The notes under the pieces: model-generated | Database searches by the model: none | The model's input: only the letters and a program-made list of their open reading frames with translations | Told to the model about the DNA's origin: nothing | Position numbers and translations under genes: made by a program | Shown here: positions 24,674-35,282 of the stretch, one piece after another | How the letters are laid out: the number at the start of each line of letters is the position of its first letter | Position numbering within the stretch: position 1 is the first letter of the stretch | Assembly: GCA_023853785.1 (NCBI GenBank) | Contig: JAJIRX010000804.1 | Span: 26,812 to 90,811, forward strand | Length of the DNA: 64,000 nucleotides | Reading direction: 5' to 3' | Origin: Psilocybe azurescens | Lineage: Eukaryota; Basidiomycota; Agaricomycetes; Agaricales; Agrocybaceae

Positions 24674-25595
24674 TTAGATATCAGTTTTAGATTTGTTTTG
24701 GGGATTATTCATGTGCTTTCTATGACAGGGATTCAGATTGCGAGGAGCATTCCGTACAGAAGTAGTGTCTGTATATTGTCCAATTTCGTTCTTAAAATCT
24801 TCTTTTCTTCCTTTATACTCTTGTTGTTTATTGCAATCAGATACATTTTCAGGCAGAAGGTGAAATGAAGATGAGTCTATGGTTGAAGTATCATCATTTG
24901 ACATAAAATCAACGCGTATCTTCGTCCATTCCTGGATATATAGTGTTTTCCCATATAATGGATCATTTTTAGACGACCCTTCCCATGATAGGCTTTCAAG
25001 GTCCATTGGAGAGAGACCAGATATTGTATGTAAATGAAACATTGAGTTTGATGATGACGTATCGGTCAAACTTGGCGATGCAAGAAGATCAGAATGGTTA
25101 AATATTTGGTATACTTGACGATCATTAAAAGCTTCTGGATCCATGGGTGCAAATGAATTCCCTTCACTGGTGCTCAAGATACTACCGCTTGATAGACCGT
25201 GGGGAGGCTAGCAATAGCCCAACTGAGACGCAGGAAATAGCGAGTGTGGTCTAGGGATGGTTGTGTCCGTGAATATCGAAGGGGTCAGCGAAAAATCTAA
25301 CGTCTCCGTTGGTGAAGGGTCAAGAGATGATATTATTATGGCCAACTCGTGCACAATATCCTCCCTCAAGTGGGAAGGAAAGGCGAACAATACATGGAAG
25401 GGCTGTATCGCTAAGAGGCTGTTGATAATTTCAATCAGACTGTCAAACGCTATAGCACGTTCTGCGCTAGCTTATGGCTATGTGGCTCTGTGGAATTGCA
25501 AGGCAAAGGGAGAGAAATGAAAATCACAACGTACCAAGACCGAAGCAATCACAAAGCTCACTTGTGAGGAAGATGTTCTGATTGAGTGCAGACAT
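24674..25595 (-). CDS. Unrecognised minus-strand gene, member of a local repeated family
   Basis: A likely start is the Met at 25595 (M-S-A-L-N-Q-N-I-F-L-T), followed by a short intron. The next exon contains E-R-A-I-x-x-D-x-L-I-E-I-I-N-S-L-L and F-P-S-H-L-R-E-D-I-V-H-E-L. A stop at about 25208 implies a further intron or a break before the long exon 25177-24674, which is Ser/Asp/Asn rich and ends near H-M-N-N-P-Q. The same N-terminal part recurs at 52.1-52.4 kb (F-P-A-H-L-R-E-D-I-V) where the long exon is deleted. The same C-terminal tail recurs at 20.0-20.3 and 46.8-47.05 kb. No domain was recognised. It may be a host gene family or a transposon-borne gene. Confidence 0.4.
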
Positions 25596-25599
25596 TCGG

Positions 25600-28490
25600 T
25601 GCGGGGTGCGTTTTGTGCGAATATGGGCGGATGGTGTATTGGATGTTCACGACAATAGACGTCCAGGTTCTAGGAAACCAAGGTTGAGGGAAAGAAAGGA
25701 AAGAACCGCCATGTGTATATGGACTCGTGAGTTTATATACCTCGGCCATTACACACACAGACCTACAGACCGGGGTTTTTGGATCGTGATGGAAGCCTCA
25801 GCACGATGTTTATGACTCGGAGATGTTCGACTTATGGTGCGCAATTGGGCACACAACAACAGCAATGCTTTACTATTTAGCCCGACTCGTGCTTCAAACC
25901 GTCCAATCAAGAACTCGAAATATTTAGCATATCAGTAATCATAAATCAAACACGAATCATCCTGCGTAGTAGGATTGTTTCTTCGATCGCTGTTGCTGCT
26001 GCTTACTCGCTGCCCAAGATATGGCGAGTCGGGACAGGGTCTGCCAGTGCCTGCTCCCTCAAGATATCTCATTATGATGTACTACTAACAGTGCCTTCTT
26101 TCCTCCGATGGTATTTAACGCGGATGCGCATCGACTCTCCCACTATATCGACGACGGATCACTGTATTAATGGACCCCAGGCCGCAGGCCGCCCAGGGCG
26201 TCTACCAGAGATACGGGGACGACATTCGGCAGTTTAAATCAACTGAGAACTTGCCGAGCTGAGACTCGGATGCACACCGTGCCATGGGATGCCAAGCTGC
26301 CTGCACTTTATCGAGTGAGCAAAATCGATAGTCTGACCACAATGTGCACGTGCGATGTCGTTAGTGTTTGATATTGGTAAATTTCAAGACGGGGAATAAG
26401 TGGTATATCATACTGCCTGCGCTCCGAGTCGTGCGTGTGCGCCCCAGAAAAGAAAAAGGAGAGAGGGATGCAGATGCAGGTGCGGAGGAGGGTATGGATG
26501 GATAAATGGATAGATATCCGCGCTCGATCGAGAGCGGGCAATTCATGTAGTGAGTATTTGATTCTGATTGATTAACCGATGTTTGTAAATTACATTTAGT
26601 GAGTCGACTGAATCGAGAGCTGGGTGCTAAGCTGCGATGCAATGCGATGCCTCATTCCAAGAAACCGTAATATACTTAACACATGCGCAAAGCTGCCAAG
26701 CCGATCCGTATCTATTCACGGGTCACCCTCTCTGCTTTTCATTGAACAGTCGAGAGAGGCGACGGCGGATGGATGTGGATAGAGGTATGGACGTAGGTGT
26801 GTTGCGCATGTGGATATATCTCGCATGAAATGAGGCATGACATTTGTATTTTGCTCATGTTTAAGTTTGAATGTGAGCCCGAGCTCGAGATCGGGCCCGA
26901 TCAAGCACCTGCAACTTGCAGTGATTATGAGATATGTAAGGAGGGGCTAGGGCAGAAGGACAAGTGCCCGGGCAGAGACAGAGACAGAGTTAGAGTTATA
27001 GTGTACCGCGGGAGGAAAGAGAGCTGAGCGTTGAATGCTAAGCCAAGCTACGATGCCACGTCCCTTCTTGGTACATGTACACCATATGCGCAACTTGAAA
27101 TTCCCGTGCCACACACTCATTTGCCTGCCTGTCACCCCATGCTGCTCTGCGTTGTGCAGAAGAATTGGAGCAAAGGGAGGTGCGACGGTATACTGTGTGA
27201 ACATGGACATGCATGTAGGTGCGTTGAACATGTGGTTAGAATGTGCAAGAAACGGGAACATGGCATTTGCGCCTCAGCGCCATCAGCATGCTACGTGGAG
27301 TGGTTTTGGTTGCGGGAGGAGGTGATCGTTGGGCGCGAGCGCGAAGGTAAGGTCAGCTGAGCTACGATGCCACGCTGCGTTTATGGTGCACGTCATCTAC
27401 CACATGCGCAATGCGGCCACACACAAACACATACACCCACCGCCCTCTTTGCTTTTAATTGGGAGAAGTGAAAATTGAGATAGGGGATAATGGGTGTGGC
27501 TGTGGGTGTCGATGGATGTAAGTGGGTACTTTGGACATGTGGATCAAATGTACACGAAACCGGAACATGGCATCTGTGCGCAAGCTCCACCAGAATGCTA
27601 TATGCACTGAGTGATGTTTGTGGGAGGAGGTGAACGTTGAGCACGAGCGCAAAGGCGAGCGAGGCTGCGGCCACGCCGCATTGGACATGAACCCAGGTTA
27701 CCATACGCGCAACGCAACGCAGCGAAATTGGGTGCCACACGAATTAGTTGCCCTTCGTATCTTTTCTTCTGCTCTCTACAGCACCATCGAATTAGGGTGT
27801 AGGCAACGCAGGGAGTAGAGAAGAGGGGCAGCACAGTGTGTGGCAGTGACCGGATGCGGATGCGGATGCATTGGACATACATATGGGTAGAGCGGAGTAC
27901 CATGAAATGGGCGTGGCGTCTGTTTTGCTTGTGCGCGGGCTTGAGGGTGAGGTATGAGTAAGGAGTAGACGGTGAGAGGGGGGAAGACGCTATGCATCAG
28001 ATGCGATGCGATGCCTTGATAAAGATAGAATCTGGATCCATGGCTGCGCGAAGTTCACAAGCTACTACGCGTGGCGCACACTCGCCTACGCACACTACAA
28101 AAAAATATATGCTGTAACCCCTTTTCTCTACTCTCCATTGTGTATGGAAGCCAGAACGTAGAAGGCGGGGGTGCATGTGAATCTGAATGTGGCCGGGTGT
28201 GGGTGCATTGGAAATGCGGATAGATATCGCATGGGATGAGGAGATGGCATTCGCTTGAGCTCGAGCTTGGGCGCTGTGATAGGGATGGATGGGGGTAATC
28301 AAGAGATGAGGAGGTAGAGGTCTGGAAGGGTATTCAACGGAGATAGAATGCAATTGTGATGTACGTAGTTGCTGGCGGATGGTCGATGATAGATATAAGG
28401 AGGCATTGGAGACAAGACACACAGATAGAAGCATCAACAGGACTAGTAGCAGTGTAGCAGTGACGGCGTATATGAGAGTTGGCATGGCAG
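25600..28490. repeat. Duplicated non-coding segment with imperfect tandem units
   Basis: This segment matches 52.4-55.0 kb. At 26.6-28.0 kb it contains roughly 300-400-bp units sharing GATGCCACG, CACATGCGCAA, a GTGGATGTGG-type block and a AACATGGCAT-type block. An inverted copy of part of the unit lies at 61.7-62.0 kb. Long open frames on both strands follow repeat composition and lack motifs, so none was called. Confidence 0.6.
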
Positions 28491-28765
28491 ATTTCGAGCG
28501 ATGACGAGAGAGACATTCGGCAGAATCAAGCTGGAGTTGAACGGCACAAGCGTGGATCGAGCACAAGTACGGCAATACCGATAGAATGACATAGATAGGC
28601 AGACACATAGCGCAGACGAAATGACAAATAGAAGGGACGAATAGCTTAGTCTGCGTACATGGGCGGGGAGAATGAACCGCCACCCACAGATCGACGGGTC
28701 GGAGCCGTAAAACCCACTGCGTGACTAAAAAAGAATGCAGAGGAAGGATTACGTAAATGCTCGCT
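28490..28765. repeat. Dispersed repeat R2, copy 1
   Basis: The block begins near ATTCGGCAGAATCAAGCTGG and ends at a sharp border reading GATTACGTAAATGCTCG. Copies are at 55045-55306, 58190-58413 and, inverted, about 61085-61200. Sequence beyond ATGCTCG differs at each copy, which marks a true element end. No coding capacity is obvious. Confidence 0.7.
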
Positions 28766-29383
28766 GTCCTGCATGCAAAAACCTAATCTCGGCTCCAGAT
28801 GTTTCGGGAGAGTTCCGGCAGAGAATAAAGTCGGAGTCAAAAGCCTGAACAAAACCGTTGCAAAGAAATCACTAATCAGCAGATGCATTGCAATAAATAA
28901 CACACTCACAAGCGCCCGAAACACCATCACCATCATCATCAATCATGAATATCGGATCGGACTCCCCATAAGACTCGAACATGCTTGTTATATACAGTAT
29001 GTTAATAGTACAAGCCAAAGAATGCCTGAAGACCATGCCGTGAGCGCGGCATTCATTGACAACATCCCACCAAGCAGTCGTCCACCCTCGTTCTGAATCT
29101 GTATTCACATACAATCTACGAGTCTGGGAGTCATGACAAAAAAAGCATCGAACCCTTGAGCTCCAAGTGCCTCACTGGCAGGCTACACGGTGACTCTGAC
29201 TCTGTATAGGGACTTGACATGGTATAATGCTATGGAAGAAGGGATCGGAGGACCGGTGCTTAGCATTAAGTACGAGAACAAGAATCCCATCGGTGCGATC
29301 TAATCCTATCTCGACGATCGTGGTCATACTCCGAGGAATCCAATGTTGTTTTCTAAAGGGGGTTATTAGCCTCGGTTTTGTCT
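28766..29383 (-). other. Flank between repeat R2 and the 3.56-kb transposon
   Basis: A minus-strand stretch at about 29125-29030 reads L-Y-V-N-T-D-S-E-R-G-W-T-T-A-W-W-D-V-V-N-E-C and is preceded by a CCCAG acceptor-like site. It may be an exon relic of an unrecognised gene. Nothing else was seen. Confidence 0.35.
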
Positions 29384-29385
29384 TA

Positions 29386-29459
29386 CAGTGCTTTGCATAT
29401 TTTTGTGAAATTTTGAAATTTTCTGAAAACGTTCACGTGATAATGTGCCTTAACCAAAC
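29386..29459 (+). repeat. Left terminal inverted repeat of the 3.56-kb transposon
   Basis: This pairs with 32870-32943 with 72 of 74 matches. A CACGTGA palindromic core lies at about 29436, a possible transposase or host-factor site. Confidence 0.9.
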
Positions 29460-29529
29460 AAAGAAGATATGAGAGATAAGGCCGGATTTTGATCGTTCAC
29501 CTCTCACCTTCAGAAGTTCTGCATCGATT

Positions 29530-30614
29530 ATGCCTTCCCGTATCTCCGATGATCTCAAGGAGCGTATTATACAATGGTACTACATTGATATGAAGACCAT
29601 GGTGGAAATACGTGATCTTGCAAGGTGCTCCATTGGATTAGTCTACAATGTTATTCGCGAATTACAGGGATTTTGGGCAAGTAAGAAATCCATTCACTCG
29701 TTGTGCAGGACGGCCTTCTATACTTGATGATGAAGATCTTTCATTTCTCAATGCAATAATTGAAGCTAATCCATCACTCTATCTTGACGAAATGCAGCAA
29801 AAACTTTCAGACATCCGAGAGGTCAATGTTTCTATTGCTACCATTTCACGGGCCCTTCGTGGCCATATCAATCTGTCTCGAAAAGGTGTCACAAAAGCAG
29901 CAGCAGAAAGAAATGAAGTTTTGCGGTCAGCCTGGGAAGGGATGATGTCTCAGTATACGGATCCTGATCTTTTTGTCGCACTGGACGAGAGTGCGGTTGA
30001 TGACAAAACTGGACAGCGGCAATTTGGATGGTCAGCAGTGGGGACACAATGCATTCGACGAATGAGTTTTCTTCGTGGAGTGCGTTATTCTATACTTCCC
30101 GCATTGACAACGGATGGGATTATCGCCTTGGAAATCGTTGAAGGATCAATTACAAAGGAGCGCTTTTGAAGTTTCTTCATGAACAAGTTGTGAGTGTCTT
30201 CTTTCGTATGAGCCCAATATATATTTCTCAAATTCCAATTCACATTCAGGCTCCTCAACTAAATCTGTATCCAGGAAAGCGAAGTATTGTGATTCTGGGT
30301 AATTGTACTATCCATCACGATGAAGACGTCCGAGAGCTGATTGAGGACCAGTGCAGTAGCTATTCTTTTTCTTCTGCTTATTTCGAAAAAGAAATTTATG
30401 AGTCTGTCTAGGTGCACGGCTAGTTTACCTTCCACCTTACTCTCCCGATTTTAATCCCATAGAAGAAGCCTTCTCTGCTATCAAGGCATTTCTTCGTCGA
30501 CATGAGGCATATTTCACTGGTCCAGAGCAAATTCCATGGCTCGTCAGCCAAGCCACTGCTTCCATATCATCTGACGATGCTCTTGCATGGTTCTCAGATT
30601 GCGGATATATGTAA
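29530..30614 (+). pseudogene. IS630/Tc1-mariner-type DDE transposase, frame-broken
   Basis: The Met at 29530 opens a helix-turn-helix region (D-D-L-K-E-R-I-I-Q-W, then C-S-I-G-L-V-Y-N-V-I-R), followed by G-R-P-S-I-L-D-D-E-D and a DDE_3-type core. The first acidic residue lies in V-A-L-D-E-S-A-V-D-D-K. The expected V-L-D-N second motif reads V-I-L-G-N-C-T-I-H-H, so the catalytic Asp is Gly. The third motif, [14 protein letters not shown], is intact. Introns lie at 30190-30249 and about 30356-30411. Two single-base changes break the frame: an extra base near 29659 and a missing T near 30165. The Asp-to-Gly change alone should abolish strand transfer in this copy. The family transposes into TA. 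Confidence 0.87.
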
Positions 30615-30728
30615 AACTATTAAGCATTTGCACGAGGATTTAAAGTAATAACAAAACGAGTGTGAGTAACAATGATAGCAAAAATCAAATCGAGAGTATG
30701 AAAATTGGGGAGTGCTACCGATGAATAT

Positions 30729-32721
30729 CTAATGACTCCTCTTTGCCCTCTTTGCATCAACCTTCCCGCACCATGCACGTGCGAACTTGCGCAATGCATA
30801 AACTTGACCCTCAGGGAGTCCAGTTAATACCTTTAAGCGTTCAAAGGGAAGAGAATCTTCAGAGATCGCATCAGGAGTATAGTAACCTGCCTTAAGCCCA
30901 ACACTCATCATATCAATACATTCTTCAGATATCTCTTTTGCACATCCAAAAGCCTCAAGGAATATATCAAGTTCATCCTGAACAGGTGGCGGAGATGAAG
31001 AGTATGGAGGAGAACTTGAAGGAGGAGGGCTCGAAGGAGGAAGGCTCGAAGGAGGAGAGCGCTGGCGATGAGAAGCTTTCTGCATCGTAGATGTAACGCT
31101 CTGTGCCATCATGGTCACCATTGGAACAACTATTGAGAGGAGCAGCGTAGCAACATCAGGTGCACCTGATGGACCATCCGAGAAGTACTACCAGGACCTG
31201 AGCGGCCACGAGGTACCTTAGCCAAAGCTGAAGTGGGAAGTGGACCAGCCCAGGCTTCCAGCAACTCATCTGGGGGGAGCATCAGTGGCGAGACACTGGC
31301 CAGCAACCTATAATATTTAAGTAAGAAAGTGATTTGTAATCTACAAAAATAAAAACTTACAACAGCATGCCCAAAGGCTGTCAAGCGGAGACGGTTCAAC
31401 TCAATGTGCGAGCTACTCTTTGTAATAAAACACACTCCCGATGTGTGCTTCTGACAGGCCCAAGCAACTTTGATATCGTTCATAGCTTTCCCAAGCGCAA
31501 GTTGTTTCTGAGACAGTAAGTCGACTGAGGGACCTTCAATTAATTGCTATTAATATCAAATTTTAACAAAGAAAGAAAGTCAGCATACGTGAGTCCCCAA
31601 GACGAGCTCAGCTTGCGGCTCATTGTGAAAGGAATGAATTGGCTATGGATCAAATTATAAAGTTATAAGAAAAAACAAAGGCATAAGTTACTTACCTGCC
31701 GGTTGTTTTGAAACCCTGCATGGTATCAAGGTTGAAGGAAACAGAGACCGTGTTTAGGGCGACCCTTCGTACGTTGGACTTGGTCACGAAGCTGAACTTG
31801 CATCATGCGCCAGTCAGTATCATCCTGTATGACAGGTGCTCGGGTCTTCCCTCCTCTGTTAACATGTAGAGAAATTTAGAAAGGATAATGATGAGTAAAA
31901 CCCTACTACGAAAAAACCAGGCCAGGATATCTGCATTCCAGGACCCGTATTTTGTCCAGGAGTATACGTGTTCTGATAACCATGAGCGGTGAGAGCAGCT
32001 GTGACGAAGTTGGGGTGGGTCATCTGGAGGACTTTGCAGGCGTCGGGCGTGTTCTTCGATGCATTGGCCTTCTTGGGACGAAATGTGCGGCCTGTTTTGA
32101 CCTGCTCCGTCCACTCAAGGGTAACAAGAACGAAGAATTCCTGCGAATTAACTATGAGAGGCATAATAAGTACGTGCAATAGGATATAATCGTATAAAAG
32201 GTTATCACATACCCAATTCCTCAGGGTTGACAGGCTGAACACAAGCTTCGTTGTCAACTGCTGTCTCAGTAGCAGGTATGGCTAGTACACCAGCCTCAGG
32301 TTCTTGAGCTAAAATAAATCATGAATACGAACAAAAGAGTTGGAAATAAACGTACCACCATCAGCAACAGCAGTGCCAGGAATGACATATGGACGGGCAA
32401 GCTGAGGGGCCACAGTAGGTAAGACCACAAGCTCGTGAAATGCGGATCCCTGGTTGGGGTCCTCATGAGACCAACGATTGACCATAGATGAGCCTGTAGA
32501 AGTGAGAGAAGAGATGTAATTTGAATGAATGGCTAGAAAACTGATGACTACTGAATGTACCTGCAGTATTTATGCCTTTCTCTTGGATAAGAATTACTAA
32601 GATCCGACGAGCTCAAGACCATCCTTGTTCTAATATATTTGACCCTTCACAATGAAAAGGTTTTGGATCCGTCTTCAATGATGAACTCGATATTTGGCAC
32701 TGAGAATTGAATTGGAGGCAT
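30729..32721 (-). CDS. Second transposon gene: unrecognised protein with a SAM-like C-terminal domain
   Basis: Reading from Met at 32721 (M-P-P-I-Q-F-S-V-P-N-I-E-F-I-I-E-D-G), at least eight exons can be linked through GT...AG introns, including 32490-32558, 32310-32354 and 32159-32218. They lead to the last exon, which ends at 30729; the total is about 500-550 residues. Visible parts are V-L-V-T-L-E-W-T-E-Q-V-K-T-G-R-T, then D-D-T-D-W-R-M-M-Q-V-Q-L-R-D-Q-V-Q-R, a Lys/Ala-rich segment with G-K-A-M-N-D-I-K-V-A-W, a Pro/Ser-rich linker, and a final helical block from D-I-F-L-E-A-F-G-C to A-L-R-K-F-A-R-A-W-C. The final block resembles SAM-like or helix-hairpin modules (L-x-x-L-T-G-L-P-E-G-Q-V). 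At least one frame break lies near 32650. It lies wholly between the inverted repeats, so it is element cargo. Function is unknown. Confidence 0.6.
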
Positions 32722-32869
32722 CGAGGAATGGTCAGGTGGTGCACAAAGTAGTCAAAATCTGGATGGTTCAAGCAGAGAAAAGAGGACAGCTGGGCAGCGA
32801 GACGAACATTGAATGCGAATAACCAGCAGAGAGCTCGTTATCAGCACGAGATCATGGCTGTGCGCAGAT

Positions 32870-32943
32870 GTTTGGCTAAGGTACATTATCACGTGAACGT
32901 TTTCAGAAAATTTCAAAATTTCACAAAAATATGCAAAGCACTG
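32870..32943 (-). repeat. Right terminal inverted repeat of the 3.56-kb transposon
   Basis: Complement of 29386-29459 with two mismatches, followed by TA at 32944-32945. Confidence 0.9.
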
Positions 32944-33475
32944 TAAACCTTAATTTTTTAAAAAAACAGCCCTTAATTAAGACTTTATTAATATTCTACG
33001 GAGTTATTAACATTTAGATAGCTGTGTGAAGTCGAATTAGGCATCTGAACATTGAAGCTCTGAATTCAATCTTGATCTCATGGACCATATACACGATCGT
33101 TATCTGTAGCTTCCCCAACTCTGGTTGATATATTACCACCTAAGTCATCGCAGTTCTGAAGGAATTTTTCGCTTGGAAGTTCATTATGACTAAATGTAGT
33201 GCATAATATGTGTAAGAAACGTCAGAATACCTGCACGAAGCCCCAATGTATTTGAACGAAGTACGTAAGTGTTTTACAATAAAGTAATTGTGTCAGAGTC
33301 TGCGAGCATTGGTGATAAGTGCAATGGTCCGAAATGCAAATGACGGGGAATAGAGGTAAGTAAGCGCTATGTGAATCATGAGTATATACATCGACGCGTT
33401 AAGATTCCATTATTGAGTGTCGTTCGTTAAAGTCCGTTCAGCATCCAATGGAGCATTAATGCTCCTTACTCGGAA
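32944..33475. other. Intergenic, nothing recognised
   Basis: Right flank of the transposon, leading to the 3' end of the Kre9/Knh1-like gene. Confidence 0.4.
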
Positions 33476-34078
33476 CTAAAACTGAACACCGGATCCCTTA
33501 ATCGTGAAATTTGGCGAGAAATTTCCAGAATCGCCGAACACTGTACGATTAGTTTCAGATTCGGGGTGAGCACATAAGTTTTTTAATCAATTTTATATCA
33601 TGACTCACAGACGAGCGAATAGTCGTCCGCTTCGACCACAAGAGGAACAGTAACCTGGACCTGTCCCTGGAGGATATCGAAGTTCTGTGCAAGGATCACT
33701 GTTCAATGCAATCAGATGGGATTGAGATCAGGTACTAAAGACCATGTATCCGGTGTAGTAACAACGACTAACATGGTGTTATGCTATTATCTTTGCGTAG
33801 AAAGATACGGCCAAGCTTGTTGGTAATATTAACCGGATGGTTAGAGGTATCCCTGATCGTCGAAAATTGAGTGTGAAAGAATAGAATACTGCTTACGACC
33901 TACCAGGTAACAACCCGGCTTTCACCTGAAGTCCATACTGTTCCGGCATGGGGGTCTAAGATTGAGGAACGAAAACATCTCTTTGCTCCAAGGTGTTTAC
34001 GGTCGGCAGTGCAGAGACGTTGGAAGAGAGGGCGACGAAGAGAAGAGAGGCGAGGGTCGTGATGCTCGTGAATTTCAT
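33476..34078 (-). CDS. Secreted Kre9/Knh1-like cell-wall protein
   Basis: The Met at 34078 begins a clear signal peptide (M-K-F-T-S-I-T-T-L-A-S-L-L-F-V-A-L). The mature region follows family order: D-V-F-V-P, L-D-P-H-A-G-T-V-W-T-S-G-E-S-R-V-V-T-W-D, N-I-T-N-K-L-G-R-I-F-L-R-K, I-L-A-Q-N-F-D-I-L-Q-G-Q-V-Q-V-T-V-P, and L-V-L-F-G-D-S-G-N-F-S-P-N-F-T-I-K-G-S. These are landmarks of the immunoglobulin-like Kre9/KNH N-terminal domain, found in GPI-anchored or secreted wall proteins linked to beta-1,6-glucan. Three introns are visible, the first starting GTAGGT after the T-W codons. One base is missing near 33966 (C-T-C-A-A where C-T-C-C-A-A would keep frame), giving a premature stop. The C-terminus ends soon after the domain without a visible GPI tail, so a secreted protein is more likely. 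Confidence 0.8.
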
Positions 34079-34180
34079 TGTGATTTTAGGAGTCGAGGTT
34101 GATGTTGTTATATGCAGTGAGGTCTGAAGGGTTAAATCTCGAGGCTTTGAGGACAGAAAGCACAGAGATGGAATACGCTC

Positions 34181-34190
34181 GTATATATAC
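34181..34190 (-). promoter_or_regulatory. Probable TATA box of the Kre9/Knh1-like gene
   Basis: The palindromic GTATATATAC lies about 103 bp upstream of the start codon at 34078, within the usual range for fungal core promoters. Confidence 0.55.
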
Positions 34191-34199
34191 CAAACATAC

Positions 34200-35282
34200 G
34201 TCATCTATACATAGGTGAGAAGTCGGCATATATTCCCCGTATGCCCAATGGATTGGCCCCGGTCTCGGCCAGTCAGATCCACGCGGAGTGAGTAGGGGTG
34301 CATAGTAATTCTATGTAAATCCGGTCTCATCGTACGTCAATAATCGGGTTATTTTTTCACCGTACCTCCACATTGTCGAAAAGGCGGACCTCCGCCGTCG
34401 CAAACAGGGAGAACAGGCACAAGCATCGATTTCTCACGCATTGATTTCCCTCGTCAATCCAAAAGTGCAAAGAAGAACGAAGCTTGCAGAAGGATCCGAG
34501 TGGAATAGATGAGAATCTGCACCAAATTCAGAGACGCAAGGTGGTAAATATTACTAAAGGATCTTGCATCTTACTCATGAATGCTTTGAAACTTGTTAGA
34601 TCGATCAGAGAATGCAAAGTACTGCCTTAGGACTGATAAATAGGTGAGCTACACGGTGCTGACGCAGATCCAGAATGCAGTGACTGGGGCGAGAACGCTG
34701 AGTTTGGCCGAGCTCCGAGAAGACAGGCGTCGACTAGGAATATCCGTAAAATGGCATTGAATGGCTGTGACGGCAAAATTTGGCCGTACTGCGGCACAGA
34801 GAAGGCAAGTTATGCGTGTGGTCTTCCGACGGCTTAAGATTGAGCAGTCTAGCCAGAGACACTGACACTTGATCAGTAGACATTCTGGTTTCATAGATGC
34901 GTAAAGGGCTTACCGAAGTCACCGTACTCGGTGTGGGAAATCCGTTGAAGCTGAGCCAAACTCAGACCTTTTGGAGAATGATTACCTATCTTTGCAATAT
35001 TCTGAGAGGCTGTGGCACTTAAAAAAGTCAGGCGACGTGATCATTGTAAGCTTCAGGCTGTGATTGGGTTGTGAAATATTTCGATAACGTAACTGCGAGA
35101 TAGGATTGCGGTAGAAACTCGAACGGTACTGGGATCATGATATTGTACACACGTCCCGTAAGAACCATAAAGCAAGTATAAATTATTAAGATAATCTACA
35201 ATACAATATAAAATGAGAGAGAACGTATTCGAAATATCAACAACGACGCCCAAATTACCTTGGGACTTTGCCACCGGAGAAG
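34200..35282. other. Intergenic, nothing firmly recognised
   Basis: Minus-strand frames at 34650-34920 have exon-like borders (GTAAGC at 34913) but no domain. The remainder is unassigned. Confidence 0.4.

Larger units (their letters stand above)
29386..32943. mobile_element. Complete 3.56-kb Tc1/mariner-superfamily transposon with two convergent genes
   Basis: Terminal inverted repeats of 74 bp (29386-29459 and 32870-32943) differ at only two positions, begin CAGTGCTTTGCATATTTTTG and are flanked by TA. The element carries a DDE transposase on the plus strand (29530-30614) and a second, multi-exon gene on the minus strand (30729-32721). The nearly identical termini indicate recent insertion, yet the transposase of this copy is defective. 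Confidence 0.9.

Noticed and set aside
24674..25595. Possible mating-type homeodomain gene
   Set aside because: The disordered Ser/Asn-rich protein suggested it, but no homeodomain W-F-x-N-x-R motif is present in any copy.
27997..28683. 228-codon minus-strand open frame with hydrophobic segment
   Set aside because: It lies in a dispersed repeat, its reading is not preserved as a frame in the other copies, and it lacks motifs.
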